Origin: Smithellaceae bacterium
GTDB lineage: Bacteria; Desulfobacterota; Syntrophia; Syntrophales; Smithellaceae
Assembly (NCBI GenBank): GCA_030690945.1
Contig: JAUYFM010000004.1
Location: forward strand, 1 to 64,000
DNA: 64,000 nucleotides
Direction of reading: 5' to 3'
Part shown: piece by piece, positions 25,072-33,957 of the stretch
How the letters are laid out: the number at the start of each line of letters is the position of its first letter
How positions within the stretch are numbered: the stretch's first letter is position 1
Program-made: the position numbers and the translations under genes
The notes under the pieces: model-generated
Told to the model about the DNA's origin: nothing
What the model saw: only the letters and a program-made list of their open reading frames with translations
Databases searched by the model: none

Positions 25072-26406
25072 ATGCCATTGAACAACGAAAGGATGAAATT
25101 GAAAGTCGGCCTGACCACCTTAGGCTGCAAGGTCAACCAGTGTGACTCGGCGGCGCTGGCCAGGGACCTGCAATCCGCTGACTTTGCGATAGTGCCGTTT
25201 AAGGCTTTCGCCGACGCCTACATCATCAACACCTGCACCGTCACCGCTTTTGCGGACTTTCAGGCGCGCCAGCTCATCCGCAGGGCAATGCGCGCCAATC
25301 CCCGGGCCCGCATCATCGTGACCGGCTGCTATGCGCAAACGCAGGCCCAAGCACTGGCCGGCATTGACGGGGTCACCTTTGTTGTGGGCAATGATCAGAA
25401 ACATCAAATTCCCGGGCTACTGAGCAATGAAGCCCTTGATGGACAAAAAATCATAGCCTCCGATATTTTTCTGCAAAAGCAATTTCCCTCCACCCCGGCA
25501 TCAAGCCTGGCGGGGCGCACCCGAGCTTTTTTCAAAATTCAGGACGGTTGCAACGCATTTTGCAGTTACTGCATCGTGCCTTTCGCCCGCGGGAAAAGTC
25601 GCAGCCTGCCCGTGTCCAATGTTCTCACCGGCGTGCAGGATTTCCTCCGGCAGGATTATCAGGAAATTGTTCTTACCGGTATTCATCTGGGGTATTATGG
25701 ACATGATTTGCAACCGCAAACAGACCTGACCCGGACGCTCGAGACGATATTATCGCAAAACCCGAACGTGAGATTCCGGCTCAGCTCCATCGAACCCAAC
25801 GAAATATCGGATGAACTGCTGTCTCTTTTCGGCAAACACGAAAACCTTTGTCCTCACCTGCATATCCCGCTGCAGAGCGGCGATGATTCCATTTTGAAAA
25901 TGATGAAACGTCAATACGATACGTCATTTTATCGCGCACTCATTGAAAAAGTGGCAAAAACGGTGAGTGATATCGCCATCGGGATCGACGTCATGGTCGG
26001 CTTTCCCGGCGAAGGCGAAAAGGAATTCGGCCACACATTAAAGTTACTGGAAGAACTGCCCGCGGCCTACCTGCACGTCTTCCCTTATTCTGAAAGACCC
26101 GGAACGGCCGCGCTGGCCATACAGCCCAAGGTTCCGGAGAAAATCAAGAAAGAACGGGCCGCGATCCTGCGGGAACTCGGCATGAAAAAAAGAGAGACAT
26201 TTTCCCTCAGGTTTCCGGGGAAAACACTACCGGTTCTGGTGGAACAGACCCGGGACAAAAAAACGGGGTTGCCCAAAGGTTTCTCACACAATTATCTTCC
26301 GGTACTGCTGGACAAACACCCCTCTTCTTTAGTAAACACTATTGTCATGGCCAGAATCGAATACTATAGGGAAGGCAAACTCACAGGCAGGGTTGTTCAT
26401 GGGTAA
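25072..26406 (+). CDS. mtaB: MtaB, tRNA t6A37 methylthiotransferase
   Basis: A 444-residue radical-SAM methylthiotransferase. The N-terminal UPF0004 domain has LGCKVNQCDS with an early cluster cysteine. The radical-SAM motif is CNAFCSYC near 159-166 (CxxxCxxC). GIHLGYYGHDL and HLHIPLQSGDD follow, and a TRAM-like domain closes the protein. It adds a methylthio group to t6A at position 37 of ANN-decoding tRNAs. The start at 25072 follows GGGAAAGA; a second ATG at 25093 is possible. Its stop overlaps the rnc start. Confidence 0.92.
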   Translation: MPLNNERMKLKVGLTTLGCKVNQCDSAALARDLQSADFAIVPFKAFADAYIINTCTVTAFADFQARQLIRRAMRANPRARIIVTGCYAQTQAQALAGIDGVTFVVGNDQKHQIPGLLSNEALDGQKIIASDIFLQKQFPSTPASSLAGRTRAFFKIQDGCNAFCSYCIVPFARGKSRSLPVSNVLTGVQDFLRQDYQEIVLTGIHLGYYGHDLQPQTDLTRTLETILSQNPNVRFRLSSIEPNEISDELLSLFGKHENLCPHLHIPLQSGDDSILKMMKRQYDTSFYRALIEKVAKTVSDIAIGIDVMVGFPGEGEKEFGHTLKLLEELPAAYLHVFPYSERPGTAALAIQPKVPEKIKKERAAILRELGMKKRETFSLRFPGKTLPVLVEQTRDKKTGLPKGFSHNYLPVLLDKHPSSLVNTIVMARIEYYREGKLTGRVVHG

Positions 26407-27115
26407 CGACAGATTAAAACGATTAACTGCTCTTCAGGGAAAGCTTCAATATGCTTTTCGCAATCCGGATTTGCTTTCGACCGCTCTGACGCATCGGTCC
26501 CATGTCAATGAAAATCCGCAGCTTGGCGCTAGCGATAATGAAAGACTGGAATTTCTGGGTGACGCGGTTCTTGGTCTTTGCGTGAGCGACCTGCTGATGA
26601 AAAAACATGCCGACTTCGATGAAGGCACGCTTTCCAAAATCCGTTCTTTACTGGTCAATGAAAAACCACTGGCGGATCTTGCGGCGGAACTTGGCCTGGG
26701 GGATTGCCTGCTTTTGGGCCGGGGAGAAGATCATTCCGGCGGGCGGACTAAAGAATCGCTGCTGGCTAACGCGCTCGAAGCGGTCATCGCCGCGATTTAC
26801 CTCGATTCCAGTTTCAGCAAAACCAAAACAATTATCAAAAAACTGATGGGCCCCCTGTTGAATGATGAGGCTCTGAATGCGCAATGCTTCGATTATAAAA
26901 CAGCCTTGCAGGAGCTATGTCAGAAAAAATACAAATCCGCGCCGCTTTATGCCCTGCTTGAATCCAGCGGCCCTGATCATGACAAAACCTTTGAAGTCGA
27001 AGTAACCGTAGGCCCAGACATTCGACAAATCGGCTACGGAAAAAGCAAAAAAGACGCGCAAAAACAGGCGGCGCAAAAAGCCTGGGAAAGTCTGCACAGT
27101 GAAAACGGCGCTTAA
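26399..27115 (+). CDS. rnc: Ribonuclease III
   Basis: A 238-residue RNase III. It starts MGNDRLKRLTALQGK at 26399, overlapping the mtaB stop. The catalytic signature NERLEFLGDAVLG (about 42-54) and LANALEAVIAAIYLD (about 121-135) are both intact. The C-terminal double-stranded RNA-binding domain spans about 160-235 and ends with the GKSKKDAQKQAAQKAWESL helix. The enzyme matures rRNA and cuts structured mRNAs. Confidence 0.97.
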   Translation: MGNDRLKRLTALQGKLQYAFRNPDLLSTALTHRSHVNENPQLGASDNERLEFLGDAVLGLCVSDLLMKKHADFDEGTLSKIRSLLVNEKPLADLAAELGLGDCLLLGRGEDHSGGRTKESLLANALEAVIAAIYLDSSFSKTKTIIKKLMGPLLNDEALNAQCFDYKTALQELCQKKYKSAPLYALLESSGPDHDKTFEVEVTVGPDIRQIGYGKSKKDAQKQAAQKAWESLHSENGA

Positions 27116-28265
27116 CCCCCCACACCGGAAAGCCCTCCACCTCCGGCGCTGCGCGCCACCCCCGCCGGCGGGGGACACGGGAGGAAGTTTCCTCCTCCGG
27201 CAACCGGAAAAACCGCTGATTATCCCCATCTTCATCATGAACAGCGGATGTCCTCAGCACTGCACCTTCTGCAATGAGAAAATTGCCGCGGGGAACTTCG
27301 CTCCGGAAGTTATGAAAAGTTTTTTTGACACTGAAGTCGCCTCTTATCTGCGCTGGAATAGAGACAAGCTTAGGCGTGTGGAAATCGCCTTTTACGGTGG
27401 CAACTTTACCGGCCTTGCGCCGGACTATCAAAAGCGGCTCTTGTCCTGGGCCAATACCTATATTCAAAAAGGCCAGGTGGATTCGATCCGGATTTCCACA
27501 AGACCGGATTATATTGATGACGACCAACTGATTTTTTTACACGCCAGCGGCGTTCGAACCATTGAAATCGGCGCTCAGACATTCAATGATGAAGTCCTTC
27601 GTTGCACCGGACGGGGGCATCATGCCCAAGCCACGATACGGGCAATGAAATTACTCAAGGCGCACGGCTTCCAAACCGGCCTGCACCTGATGGTCGGCCT
27701 GCCCGGCGACACCAGGGAAAGCTTTCGGGAAACGCTTGAGCGCACAGCCGAACTTCGGCCTGATACCGCGCGCATCCATCCTGTGCTTATTTTTGAGGAC
27801 ACCCAACTCGCCTCCGACTATCGTCTCGGACACTATCAGCCCCTCAGTCTGGATGAGGCGGTGGATTGGTGCCTTCTCGCCTGGGAGACGCTTACGCCAG
27901 CGGGCATTCACATCATCCGTTTCGGCCTGCAGATGACGCCGGAAATGAGCAAAGAAGGCGCTGTACTGGCAGGCCCGATGCATCCGGCTTTCGGCAGCCT
28001 GGTCTATTCGGCCATTTTTTATTCAGCCACATTGAAATTGCTGCGTGATATTCCGAGAGAGACCAGGATATTGCGCTTTGGGGTTGTCGAACGCGACCTG
28101 TCCAATTTTCGCGGCCTTGGCAATAAGAATGCCGAAGCAATAATAAAGCTTTACCCTGACACCCAAATCGTTATAGACTCTGTTCGCGAAGGCCTTCCGG
28201 GACATCTATCGCTTCTTATCGAAACAGGGGAATCTTTTTCTCTGGATATTCCGGGAATCATCTAA
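27099..28265 (+). CDS. Elp3-like radical SAM protein
   Basis: A radical-SAM enzyme of up to 388 residues. The conserved region begins at about residue 38 (LIIPIFIMNSGCPQHCTFCN) with the motif CPQHCTFC. GGNFTGLAP and TGLHLMVGLPGDTRE follow, all typical of the short Elp3-like group that accompanies rnc and era in Deltaproteobacteria. The ATG at 27099 overlaps the end of rnc. The first ~35 residues are encoded by a GC-rich hairpin-bearing repeat related to 14327-14575, so the real start is uncertain. Substrate unknown. Confidence 0.85.
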   Translation: MKTALNPPHRKALHLRRCAPPPPAGDTGGSFLLRQPEKPLIIPIFIMNSGCPQHCTFCNEKIAAGNFAPEVMKSFFDTEVASYLRWNRDKLRRVEIAFYGGNFTGLAPDYQKRLLSWANTYIQKGQVDSIRISTRPDYIDDDQLIFLHASGVRTIEIGAQTFNDEVLRCTGRGHHAQATIRAMKLLKAHGFQTGLHLMVGLPGDTRESFRETLERTAELRPDTARIHPVLIFEDTQLASDYRLGHYQPLSLDEAVDWCLLAWETLTPAGIHIIRFGLQMTPEMSKEGAVLAGPMHPAFGSLVYSAIFYSATLKLLRDIPRETRILRFGVVERDLSNFRGLGNKNAEAIIKLYPDTQIVIDSVREGLPGHLSLLIETGESFSLDIPGII

Positions 28266-28275
28266 TCATTGGAGA

Positions 28276-29169
28276 ATGTTTGTGTTTAAATCCGGCTTTA
28301 TCGCCATCCTCGGCCGCCCGAATGTGGGCAAATCAACGTTTTTTAACGCGATTATCGGCGACAAAATTTCCATCGTCGCCAATAAACCGCAGACCACCCG
28401 TAACCGCATCACGGGCATTAAAAACTTTCCCGATGCGCAGTTGATCTTCCTGGACACGCCGGGAATGCACAATCCGAAGACACCGCTCAACCGGGCGATG
28501 GTTCAGGCGGCCCGGGACACCATCGGCGACGCCGATGCGCTCTTGGTAATGGTCGAAGCCGATGCCAATATCGGACCGCACGACATTTTTTTAATCGAAG
28601 CGCTGGCCTCGGTCAAAGCGCCGGTGTTTCTGGCCATCAACAAAATTGACCGGGTTGAAAAACCCTCTCTGCTGCCGCTGATCGATCAGTACAGCAAGCT
28701 TTACAATTTTTCCGGCATTTTTCCAATCTGCGCGTTAAAAGGCGCCGGGCACGATGAGTTGCTTAGCTGCCTGAAAGAGGCGCTGCCGGAAGGTCCGCAA
28801 CTGTTCCCGGACGACATCGCGACCGACGCCACCGAGCGGTTCATCGCGGGAGAGTTTATCCGGGAACAAATTATGCTTTTAACCCAGCAGGAAATCCCCT
28901 ATGCGTCGGCAGTAACTATTGACGCTTTCAAGGAAGACGAGGAAAAAAATCTGATTCGCATCAGCGCGACGATTTCTGTGGAAAAAGAATCGCAAAAAGC
29001 GATCATGATCGGCAAAAAAGGCGCCATGCTCAAAAAAATCGGGACGCAGGCGCGTCTTTCCATGGAAAATCTTTTCGGCGCGAAGGTTTTTCTGGAATTG
29101 TTTGTGCGCGTCAAGAAAGACTGGACCAGCTCCGACCGAATGTTACGTGAGTTCGGACTGATTAAATAG
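28276..29169 (+). CDS. era: Era GTPase
   Basis: A 297-residue GTPase. G1 is GRPNVGKS near 12-19, G3 is DTPGMHNPK, and G4 is NKID. A C-terminal KH domain has IMIGKKGAMLKKIGTQARLS. Era binds 16S rRNA during small-subunit assembly. GGAG lies 1 nt before the ATG and 8 nt before an in-frame GTG at 28282, so the GTG is probably the true start. Confidence 0.97.
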   Translation: MFVFKSGFIAILGRPNVGKSTFFNAIIGDKISIVANKPQTTRNRITGIKNFPDAQLIFLDTPGMHNPKTPLNRAMVQAARDTIGDADALLVMVEADANIGPHDIFLIEALASVKAPVFLAINKIDRVEKPSLLPLIDQYSKLYNFSGIFPICALKGAGHDELLSCLKEALPEGPQLFPDDIATDATERFIAGEFIREQIMLLTQQEIPYASAVTIDAFKEDEEKNLIRISATISVEKESQKAIMIGKKGAMLKKIGTQARLSMENLFGAKVFLELFVRVKKDWTSSDRMLREFGLIK

Positions 29170-29177
29170 AGGTTTCC

Positions 29178-30497
29178 ATGCAGGCAAAACCCGTTATCGC
29201 CATCGTCGGCCGTCCCAATGTGGGCAAATCAACCCTCTTTAACCGCATCGCGGGAAGGCAGAAGGCTATCGTCATCGACGAACCGGGCGCGACGCGAGAC
29301 CGCAACTATATGGACTGCGTCTGGCACGATAAAGTTTTCACGCTGATTGACACCGGCGGGTTTGAACCGGTCACGGAAGAACGCATTCTGATCCAGATGC
29401 GCGAGCAGACGAACCTGGCCATTGAAGAAGCGGACGTCATCATTTTTCTCATGGACGGCAAAGACGGTCTTACGCCCTCGGACATTGAAATAGCGCGGCA
29501 GTTGCGGGGCAAGGGCAAAAATGTGTTTTACACCGCCAATAAAGTGGACGGCGAGCGCCATGAAGAACTGCTCACCGAATTCTACCGGCTGGGCATCGAT
29601 GCGTTTTATCCGATCTCCGCTCAGCACGGATTAGGCGTGGATGAACTGCTGGCCGTTCTGACAGAAGATTTCCCCAAAGTCGTTGAGAGGAATGAGGAGG
29701 GGGATAAGCCGATTGCCGTGGCAATTGTCGGCAAACCCAATGTCGGCAAATCATCGCTGATCAATCTGATTTGCGGTAAGGAAAGAAGTATCGCCAATCC
29801 CACGCCGGGCACAACACGCGACGCCGTTGACACCATCGTCAAAGTGCATGGCAAACAATACCTGATGATCGACACGGCGGGAATCCGCCGGAAAAACAAG
29901 ATCAGCCTGACCTTGGAAAAATACAGCGTCGTCCAGGCGCTCAAAACGATCAACCGTTGCGATATCGCCCTGGTGTTGATTGACGCGGAAGAAGGCATCA
30001 CCGAACAGGACGCCAAAATCGTCGGTCTGGCTTACGAACGCGGTAAGGCTTGTATTATTATCGTCAACAAATGGGATAAAATCGAAAAAGACAACGCCTC
30101 TGTGGGTAAGTTTGTTGAAAAGATTCACGATGAAATCAAGTTCATGGATTACGCGCCCATTCTTTTCATCTCGGCACTGACCGGACAACGCGCGCCCAAG
30201 ATTTTCAGCATGATTGACGAAGTTTACGCCCAATATACAAAGCGAGTGGACACATCGCCTTTAAATGATCTGGTGGAGAAGTCCGTTAGCAGAAATCCGA
30301 TGGCGCGCGCTCACAACCGCTCCATGAGCATTTCCTACGCGACACAAACCAATACCAAACCGCCGACTTTTGTCTTTTTTGTCTCGAACCCCAGGGGCAT
30401 CCACTTTTCCTATGAGCGCTATCTGATGAATCAAATTCGCTCCGAATTCGGGTTTGACAAAGTCCCGCTGAAACTGATCTTCCGCAAAAAACGATAA
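29178..30497 (+). CDS. der: Der (EngA) tandem GTPase
   Basis: A 439-residue protein with two GTPase domains: GRPNVGKS near residue 10 and GKPNVGKS near residue 183, each with DTAG/DTGG and NKxD motifs. A C-terminal KH-like domain ends with SEFGFDKVPLKLIFRKKR. It acts in large-subunit assembly. It follows era by 8 bp. Part of its 3' end is copied at 33427-33487. Confidence 0.97.
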   Translation: MQAKPVIAIVGRPNVGKSTLFNRIAGRQKAIVIDEPGATRDRNYMDCVWHDKVFTLIDTGGFEPVTEERILIQMREQTNLAIEEADVIIFLMDGKDGLTPSDIEIARQLRGKGKNVFYTANKVDGERHEELLTEFYRLGIDAFYPISAQHGLGVDELLAVLTEDFPKVVERNEEGDKPIAVAIVGKPNVGKSSLINLICGKERSIANPTPGTTRDAVDTIVKVHGKQYLMIDTAGIRRKNKISLTLEKYSVVQALKTINRCDIALVLIDAEEGITEQDAKIVGLAYERGKACIIIVNKWDKIEKDNASVGKFVEKIHDEIKFMDYAPILFISALTGQRAPKIFSMIDEVYAQYTKRVDTSPLNDLVEKSVSRNPMARAHNRSMSISYATQTNTKPPTFVFFVSNPRGIHFSYERYLMNQIRSEFGFDKVPLKLIFRKKR

Positions 30498-30530
30498 CGA
30501 CAGCCGCCACGTCGATTGCGGAAAGATGAC

Positions 30531-30571
30531 CCGAGACCTTTGAAAAACGCCTCATTTGTCATTACGCCCAT
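30531..30571. repeat. Short dispersed repeat downstream of der
   Basis: GAGACCTTTGAAAAACGCCT followed by CATTTGTCATT recurs at 33653-33684. At both places it stands downstream of der sequence, intact here and truncated there, so the two sites share an origin. Confidence 0.75.
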
Positions 30572-30621
30572 TGCGAGTGACAGGTGAAACGGCGTTCAGC
30601 TTCTAAAAAGGATGAAACAGA

Positions 30622-31152
30622 ATGAAAGGATCCTTAAAACAAATAATAATGCTGGCCATACTTAACAGGTACATCCTTATACTTTTCAACTTTATCCTAT
30701 GCGCAATAATCGTTTCGATCGTTATGGAATTTATTACCCTGGTCAGGACACCTGAAAACGACATTAAAGAAATGGTGGAAATGTGCAATGGCATCGCAAT
30801 CATTCTTTATGGGTACGGGGTAGCGCTTGAATCCAGAGCACCCCTTATGAGGTACCTCAAACTATATCCTGATTTTGCCACCCCGCTCCAGACCGGGGTC
30901 GACGAACTGTGTCATAAATATGGGATATTTATATTGTTGCTGGCCCTTGCCCAGGAAGTGCTGGTGCACCTTGTCACCATACCAAACCGCGTACTTAATA
31001 CGGCTGGCAAGGAATTCTATATTTTTTCAATCTGTATAACAGTGCTGATGTTTGTTTCTTTCCTTCTCCTGCGCCTGACGGTAATGGCGGTACTTCCTGC
31101 CCGATTGATCGCGGCGTATGGTAAAGAACAAACTTCGACGGTGGACCGTTGA
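30622..31152 (+). CDS. Membrane protein, unknown function
   Basis: A 176-residue protein with about four hydrophobic segments (near 10-30, 45-65, 97-115 and 135-160). It starts MKGSLKQIIMLAILNRYILI. I do not recognise a family. It is followed by the inhibitor gene at 84 bp, but no link is evident. Confidence 0.6.
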   Translation: MKGSLKQIIMLAILNRYILILFNFILCAIIVSIVMEFITLVRTPENDIKEMVEMCNGIAIILYGYGVALESRAPLMRYLKLYPDFATPLQTGVDELCHKYGIFILLLALAQEVLVHLVTIPNRVLNTAGKEFYIFSICITVLMFVSFLLLRLTVMAVLPARLIAAYGKEQTSTVDR

Positions 31153-31236
31153 AACGCGCAATGGTGAACAAATGCTAATTATTCCCAATTAGATTTAATA
31201 CGGGGAAAAGAAAACAGGTAATACAGGAGGGGTGAG

Positions 31237-31890
31237 ATGAGAGCGCTGATGAATGTATTGATGGGATTACTGGGGCTATTTATATTTGCGGCTCTTCCGG
31301 TTGCTGCCGCGACAATCGAGCTAACCGAAAAGGACAATGGGGCCGTTATGAAAGTGCAACCGGGAGATCAGATCAAGGTAACGGTGCAGGGCAACCCTAC
31401 CACCGGCTATACTTGGGAGTTGGCCGCTATATGCGTTGACGTTCTGGAACCGGGATTGGAACCGGAATACGTCCGGGATTCAACCATGCTGGGAGCGGGG
31501 GGGAGATTCACCTTCCAATTCACGGCACGCAGTCAGGGATACACCAAGGTGATTCTTGCCTATCTCAGAACCTGGGAAAAGGATAGACCGCCGGTAAAGA
31601 CCTTTGAGATGACTGCGGATGTGAATTCATCACAGGGAAAAAAGCCGGTGACCACGGTGCATTACCTGTCGAACAATGGCAAAACGCTTACAGCATCATT
31701 TGACCCGAACACCAACCAGATTCAGGTGACCCTGCCGGATGGGCGAACGGTTTTATTACCCGCGGCTATTTCAGCATCCGGAGCCCGCTACAGCAATGCC
31801 TACGAAACATTCTGGGATCATCAGGGAAAGGGCATCTACACCAAAGGGGATAAGGTTATCTTCGAGGGAACGGTCCAGGCCGGGAAATAG
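31237..31890 (+). CDS. Chagasin-like (I42) inhibitor fused to MliC-like domain
   Basis: A 217-residue secreted protein with a signal peptide (MRALMNVLMGLLGLFIFAAL, cut near AAA). Residues about 25-125 match chagasin-type cysteine-protease inhibitors: the NPTTGYTW loop, a GGRFTFQF-like strand, and LRTWEK in place of the RPW loop. Residues about 138-217 match MliC, the membrane-bound inhibitor of c-type lysozyme: HYLSNNGKTLTASFDPN, VTLPDGRTVLLP and ETFWDHQGKGIYTKGD. It would protect the envelope from two host- or competitor-derived enzymes. The start has AGGAGGGGTG upstream. Confidence 0.85.
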   Translation: MRALMNVLMGLLGLFIFAALPVAAATIELTEKDNGAVMKVQPGDQIKVTVQGNPTTGYTWELAAICVDVLEPGLEPEYVRDSTMLGAGGRFTFQFTARSQGYTKVILAYLRTWEKDRPPVKTFEMTADVNSSQGKKPVTTVHYLSNNGKTLTASFDPNTNQIQVTLPDGRTVLLPAAISASGARYSNAYETFWDHQGKGIYTKGDKVIFEGTVQAGK

Positions 31891-31993
31891 TCCGGCCGCC
31901 GGTACCTGAACACTTTTTCGGACTGTGTCCACAATACCGGGTGTCGAGGTAATATCTCCACATGTGTGGGACAATGCAACCTTCTTGAAATAT

Positions 31994-32022
31994 TTGACAG
32001 TGTACCCCGTATGTGCTACATT
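31994..32022 (+). promoter_or_regulatory. Promoter of the toxin-antitoxin pair
   Basis: TTGACA (31994-31999), a 17-bp spacer and TACATT (32017-32022), 24 bp upstream of the antitoxin start. GGTACC just after it may be part of an autoregulatory operator. Confidence 0.65.
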
Positions 32023-32046
32023 GGTACCACAAGGAGGAATAAAATC

Positions 32047-32322
32047 ATGGCTAAAACAGCGACTAAAATAAAAAGCGCTATGGTTCGCGCTCGTATTGAA
32101 CCAGAATTAAAGACAAGGGTGGAGAAATATTTTGATATTTTAGGCCTATCAACAACGCAAGCAATTACGTTGTTCTTCAAACAAGTGGAACTTCATCACG
32201 GCTTGCCTTTTGAAATAAATATTCCCAATGCCGAAACTATGGCGGCCATAAAAGAAATTGAAGATGGCGGCGGAAGACAATTCGAAAATGCAGAAGAATT
32301 ATTCACGCATCTCGGTATTTGA
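32047..32322 (+). CDS. RelB/DinJ-family antitoxin
   Basis: A 91-residue antitoxin starting MAKTATKIKSAMVRARIEPE at 32047 after AAGGAGGAAT. The ribbon-helix-helix part (about 12-50) includes LGLSTTQAITLFFKQV, a strong RelB/DinJ signature, and the tail binds the toxin. It would repress its own operon together with the toxin. The stop is 2 nt before the toxin ATG. Confidence 0.92.
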   Translation: MAKTATKIKSAMVRARIEPELKTRVEKYFDILGLSTTQAITLFFKQVELHHGLPFEINIPNAETMAAIKEIEDGGGRQFENAEELFTHLGI

Positions 32323-32324
32323 TA

Positions 32325-32597
32325 ATGAAGCGAGTCCATAGCAGCACTGCGTTTGAAAAAGACATTGAAAGGTTGATTAGAAGAAACAAGGATATGGAAA
32401 AGCTTAAATCCGTAATACGTTCTCTTTTGCGTGGAGAAAAATTAGATAAAACATATCGGGACCATAAATTGACGGGAAATTATTACGGTTGCAGAGATTG
32501 TCATGTGGAATCAGATTGGTTGCTAATTTACAAATATGATGAAGAAACTTTATTCCTTATAAGAACCGGAACACATTCAGACTTATTTAAAAAGTAG
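32325..32597 (+). CDS. yafQ: YafQ-family mRNA interferase toxin
   Basis: A 90-residue RelE-superfamily toxin starting MKRVHSSTAFEKDIERLIRR at 32325; a TTG two codons upstream is less likely. The YafQ end motif is present: CHVESDWLLIYKYDEETLFL then RTGTHSDLF, with the histidine that acts in cleavage. It cuts mRNA on the ribosome. It pairs with the DinJ-like antitoxin just upstream. Confidence 0.93.
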   Translation: MKRVHSSTAFEKDIERLIRRNKDMEKLKSVIRSLLRGEKLDKTYRDHKLTGNYYGCRDCHVESDWLLIYKYDEETLFLIRTGTHSDLFKK

Positions 32598-32613
32598 TGC
32601 TGGCGTAATTCCG

Positions 32614-32883
32614 GTGAACATAATACCGTTTTCTCACCCCCACTCACCCGCAAAGCCGGCCGCGGTGAAAAATGATCTCGGTCCGCCGCTCAAGCTCTCA
32701 GGGTTGATATTGACGATTTTACCGCTCATAGAACATCGCCTTTATGATCATATTTATTACGTAGGCATCACCTTGTCCCTATTTTCATATATTCTGTATT
32801 GTCTCACCCTTCTCCTCCATGTTTCAACAGTTGGGTATTATTCCAGATTTTACAACGCGCTTGGCTTGCCCGCCAGCACATAA
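32614..32883 (+). CDS. Possible fragment of an integral membrane protein
   Basis: An 89-codon frame with two hydrophobic stretches (LSGLILTILPLIEH and YVGITLSLFSYILYCLTLLL). The pattern is like the end of a CDP-alcohol phosphatidyltransferase, but the upstream catalytic motif is absent. It could be a remnant or a chance frame. Confidence 0.25.
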   Translation: MNIIPFSHPHSPAKPAAVKNDLGPPLKLSGLILTILPLIEHRLYDHIYYVGITLSLFSYILYCLTLLLHVSTVGYYSRFYNALGLPAST

Positions 32884-33426
32884 TACCTTTGAAGCCAATT
32901 GGGGCTTTCGAAGTGTTTCGCTTCTTTGTTTCTAAAATCGACGGCTACGGAGGGATTATCCGGGTTTAAAAAAAGGGAACAAGGTGAGTCTGCGGCGTTT
33001 AAATCCCCGCGGCTCATCTGGTTGCCTAATCCGGATGCAAACAGATTATTATGAACTCCTATTGCCTGCCCTCGAAGGATCGCAGGATATCGTCCATTTT
33101 ATGCCCTGTTTTTTATTGACATATGAGTGCCGCTTTTCTATACTCCCTTCCCTAGAAAGCAAATTCTTATCAGAGATCAATCTTTCAAATCCCCCTTTTA
33201 TAAAGGGGGACGCAGTGATCTTACTTAAAAGCCCCGCCGACCCCTCTTTTACCCTAAAGGGCACACGAGAAAGAGGGGAGTATGTGTTCTCAAGCAGTTA
33301 GTATAGATAAAGTGGCGCGCGGTCACCGATAATCTTAAAATCTTACAGAGGTGCATATGAATACTTTGATGATGAAACAAACGATCACGTTCATTGCCTT
33401 TATCTTTTTTTGAAGTGGGCAAGTTT

Positions 33427-33487
33427 GTGGACACATCGCCGCTCCGAATTCGGGTTCGACAAAGCCCCGCTGAAACTGATCTTCCGC
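33427..33487 (+). pseudogene. Partial duplicate of the der 3' end
   Basis: GTGGACACATCGCC matches der at 30246-30259 and is joined directly to GCTCCGAATTCGGGTTCGAC and onward, matching der at 30439-30485 with two substitutions. The 179 bp between these parts in der are missing. Translation gives SEFGFDKAPLKLIFR as in Der. About 165 bp later the der-downstream repeat (30531-30571) also recurs. Confidence 0.85.
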
Positions 33488-33652
33488 TCGACCGGAGATG
33501 GGGCTAACTGTAGGGCGCGGTCCCCGAACGCGCCGCTTTTCGGACTGTTCGGGGAACTGCCGCATCAACTGGATAATCAGGGACACATTTACGATGAACT
33601 AATCAGTGGCTGTCCCTCGTATATTATCCGGGTTTAAAAAAATGGAGCAGGG

Positions 33653-33860
33653 AGACCTTTGAAAAACGCCTCATTTGTCATTGCGACGAGTGCCCTCGCG
33701 TAACCTCGCGTGACTTCGTGTGAACCTCGTGTGACCTTCAGGTCATCAGGTTATTAGGATAGCGAAGCGAAGCAATCTCGTAAGCATTCGATAATTTATG
33801 AGATTGCCACCCCCTGGTCAGGGGGCGCGGCGGCTCCCGAGGGTCGCCTCGCAATGACGG
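33653..33860. repeat. Hairpin-forming dispersed repeat
   Basis: Starts GACCTTTGAAAAACGCCTCA and ends CTCGCAATGACGGGC. The inner ends TTTGTCATTGCGA and TCGCAATGACGGG are inverted. GTGTGACCTTCAGGTCATC lies inside. Similar to intergenic palindromic elements common in Desulfobacterota genomes. Confidence 0.6.
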
Positions 33861-33957
33861 GCTTTGTTTCTTCCATTAATAACCAGCTTGAAGAACTGGT
33901 AAATTGCTTGCAATGACAGAAAGGACAGAAATTCAAAGGTCTCGCAAGGTGAGTCCG

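Larger units (their letters stand above)
32884..33957. other. Repeat-rich non-coding region
   Basis: No intact gene. It holds a CCCCCTTTTATAAAGGGGG inverted repeat (33191-33209), the der remnant (33427-33487), and a large hairpin element (about 33655-33860) with ends TTTGTCATTGCGA and TCGCAATGACGGGC. The part near 33690-33760 repeats GTGACCTTCAGGTCATCAGG-like sequence that also occurs in the 12704-16184 elements. Confidence 0.6.

Noticed and set aside
33049..33637. Frames of 60-105 codons in the region after the toxin-antitoxin pair
   Set aside because: They cross repeats and the der remnant and look like chance frames.
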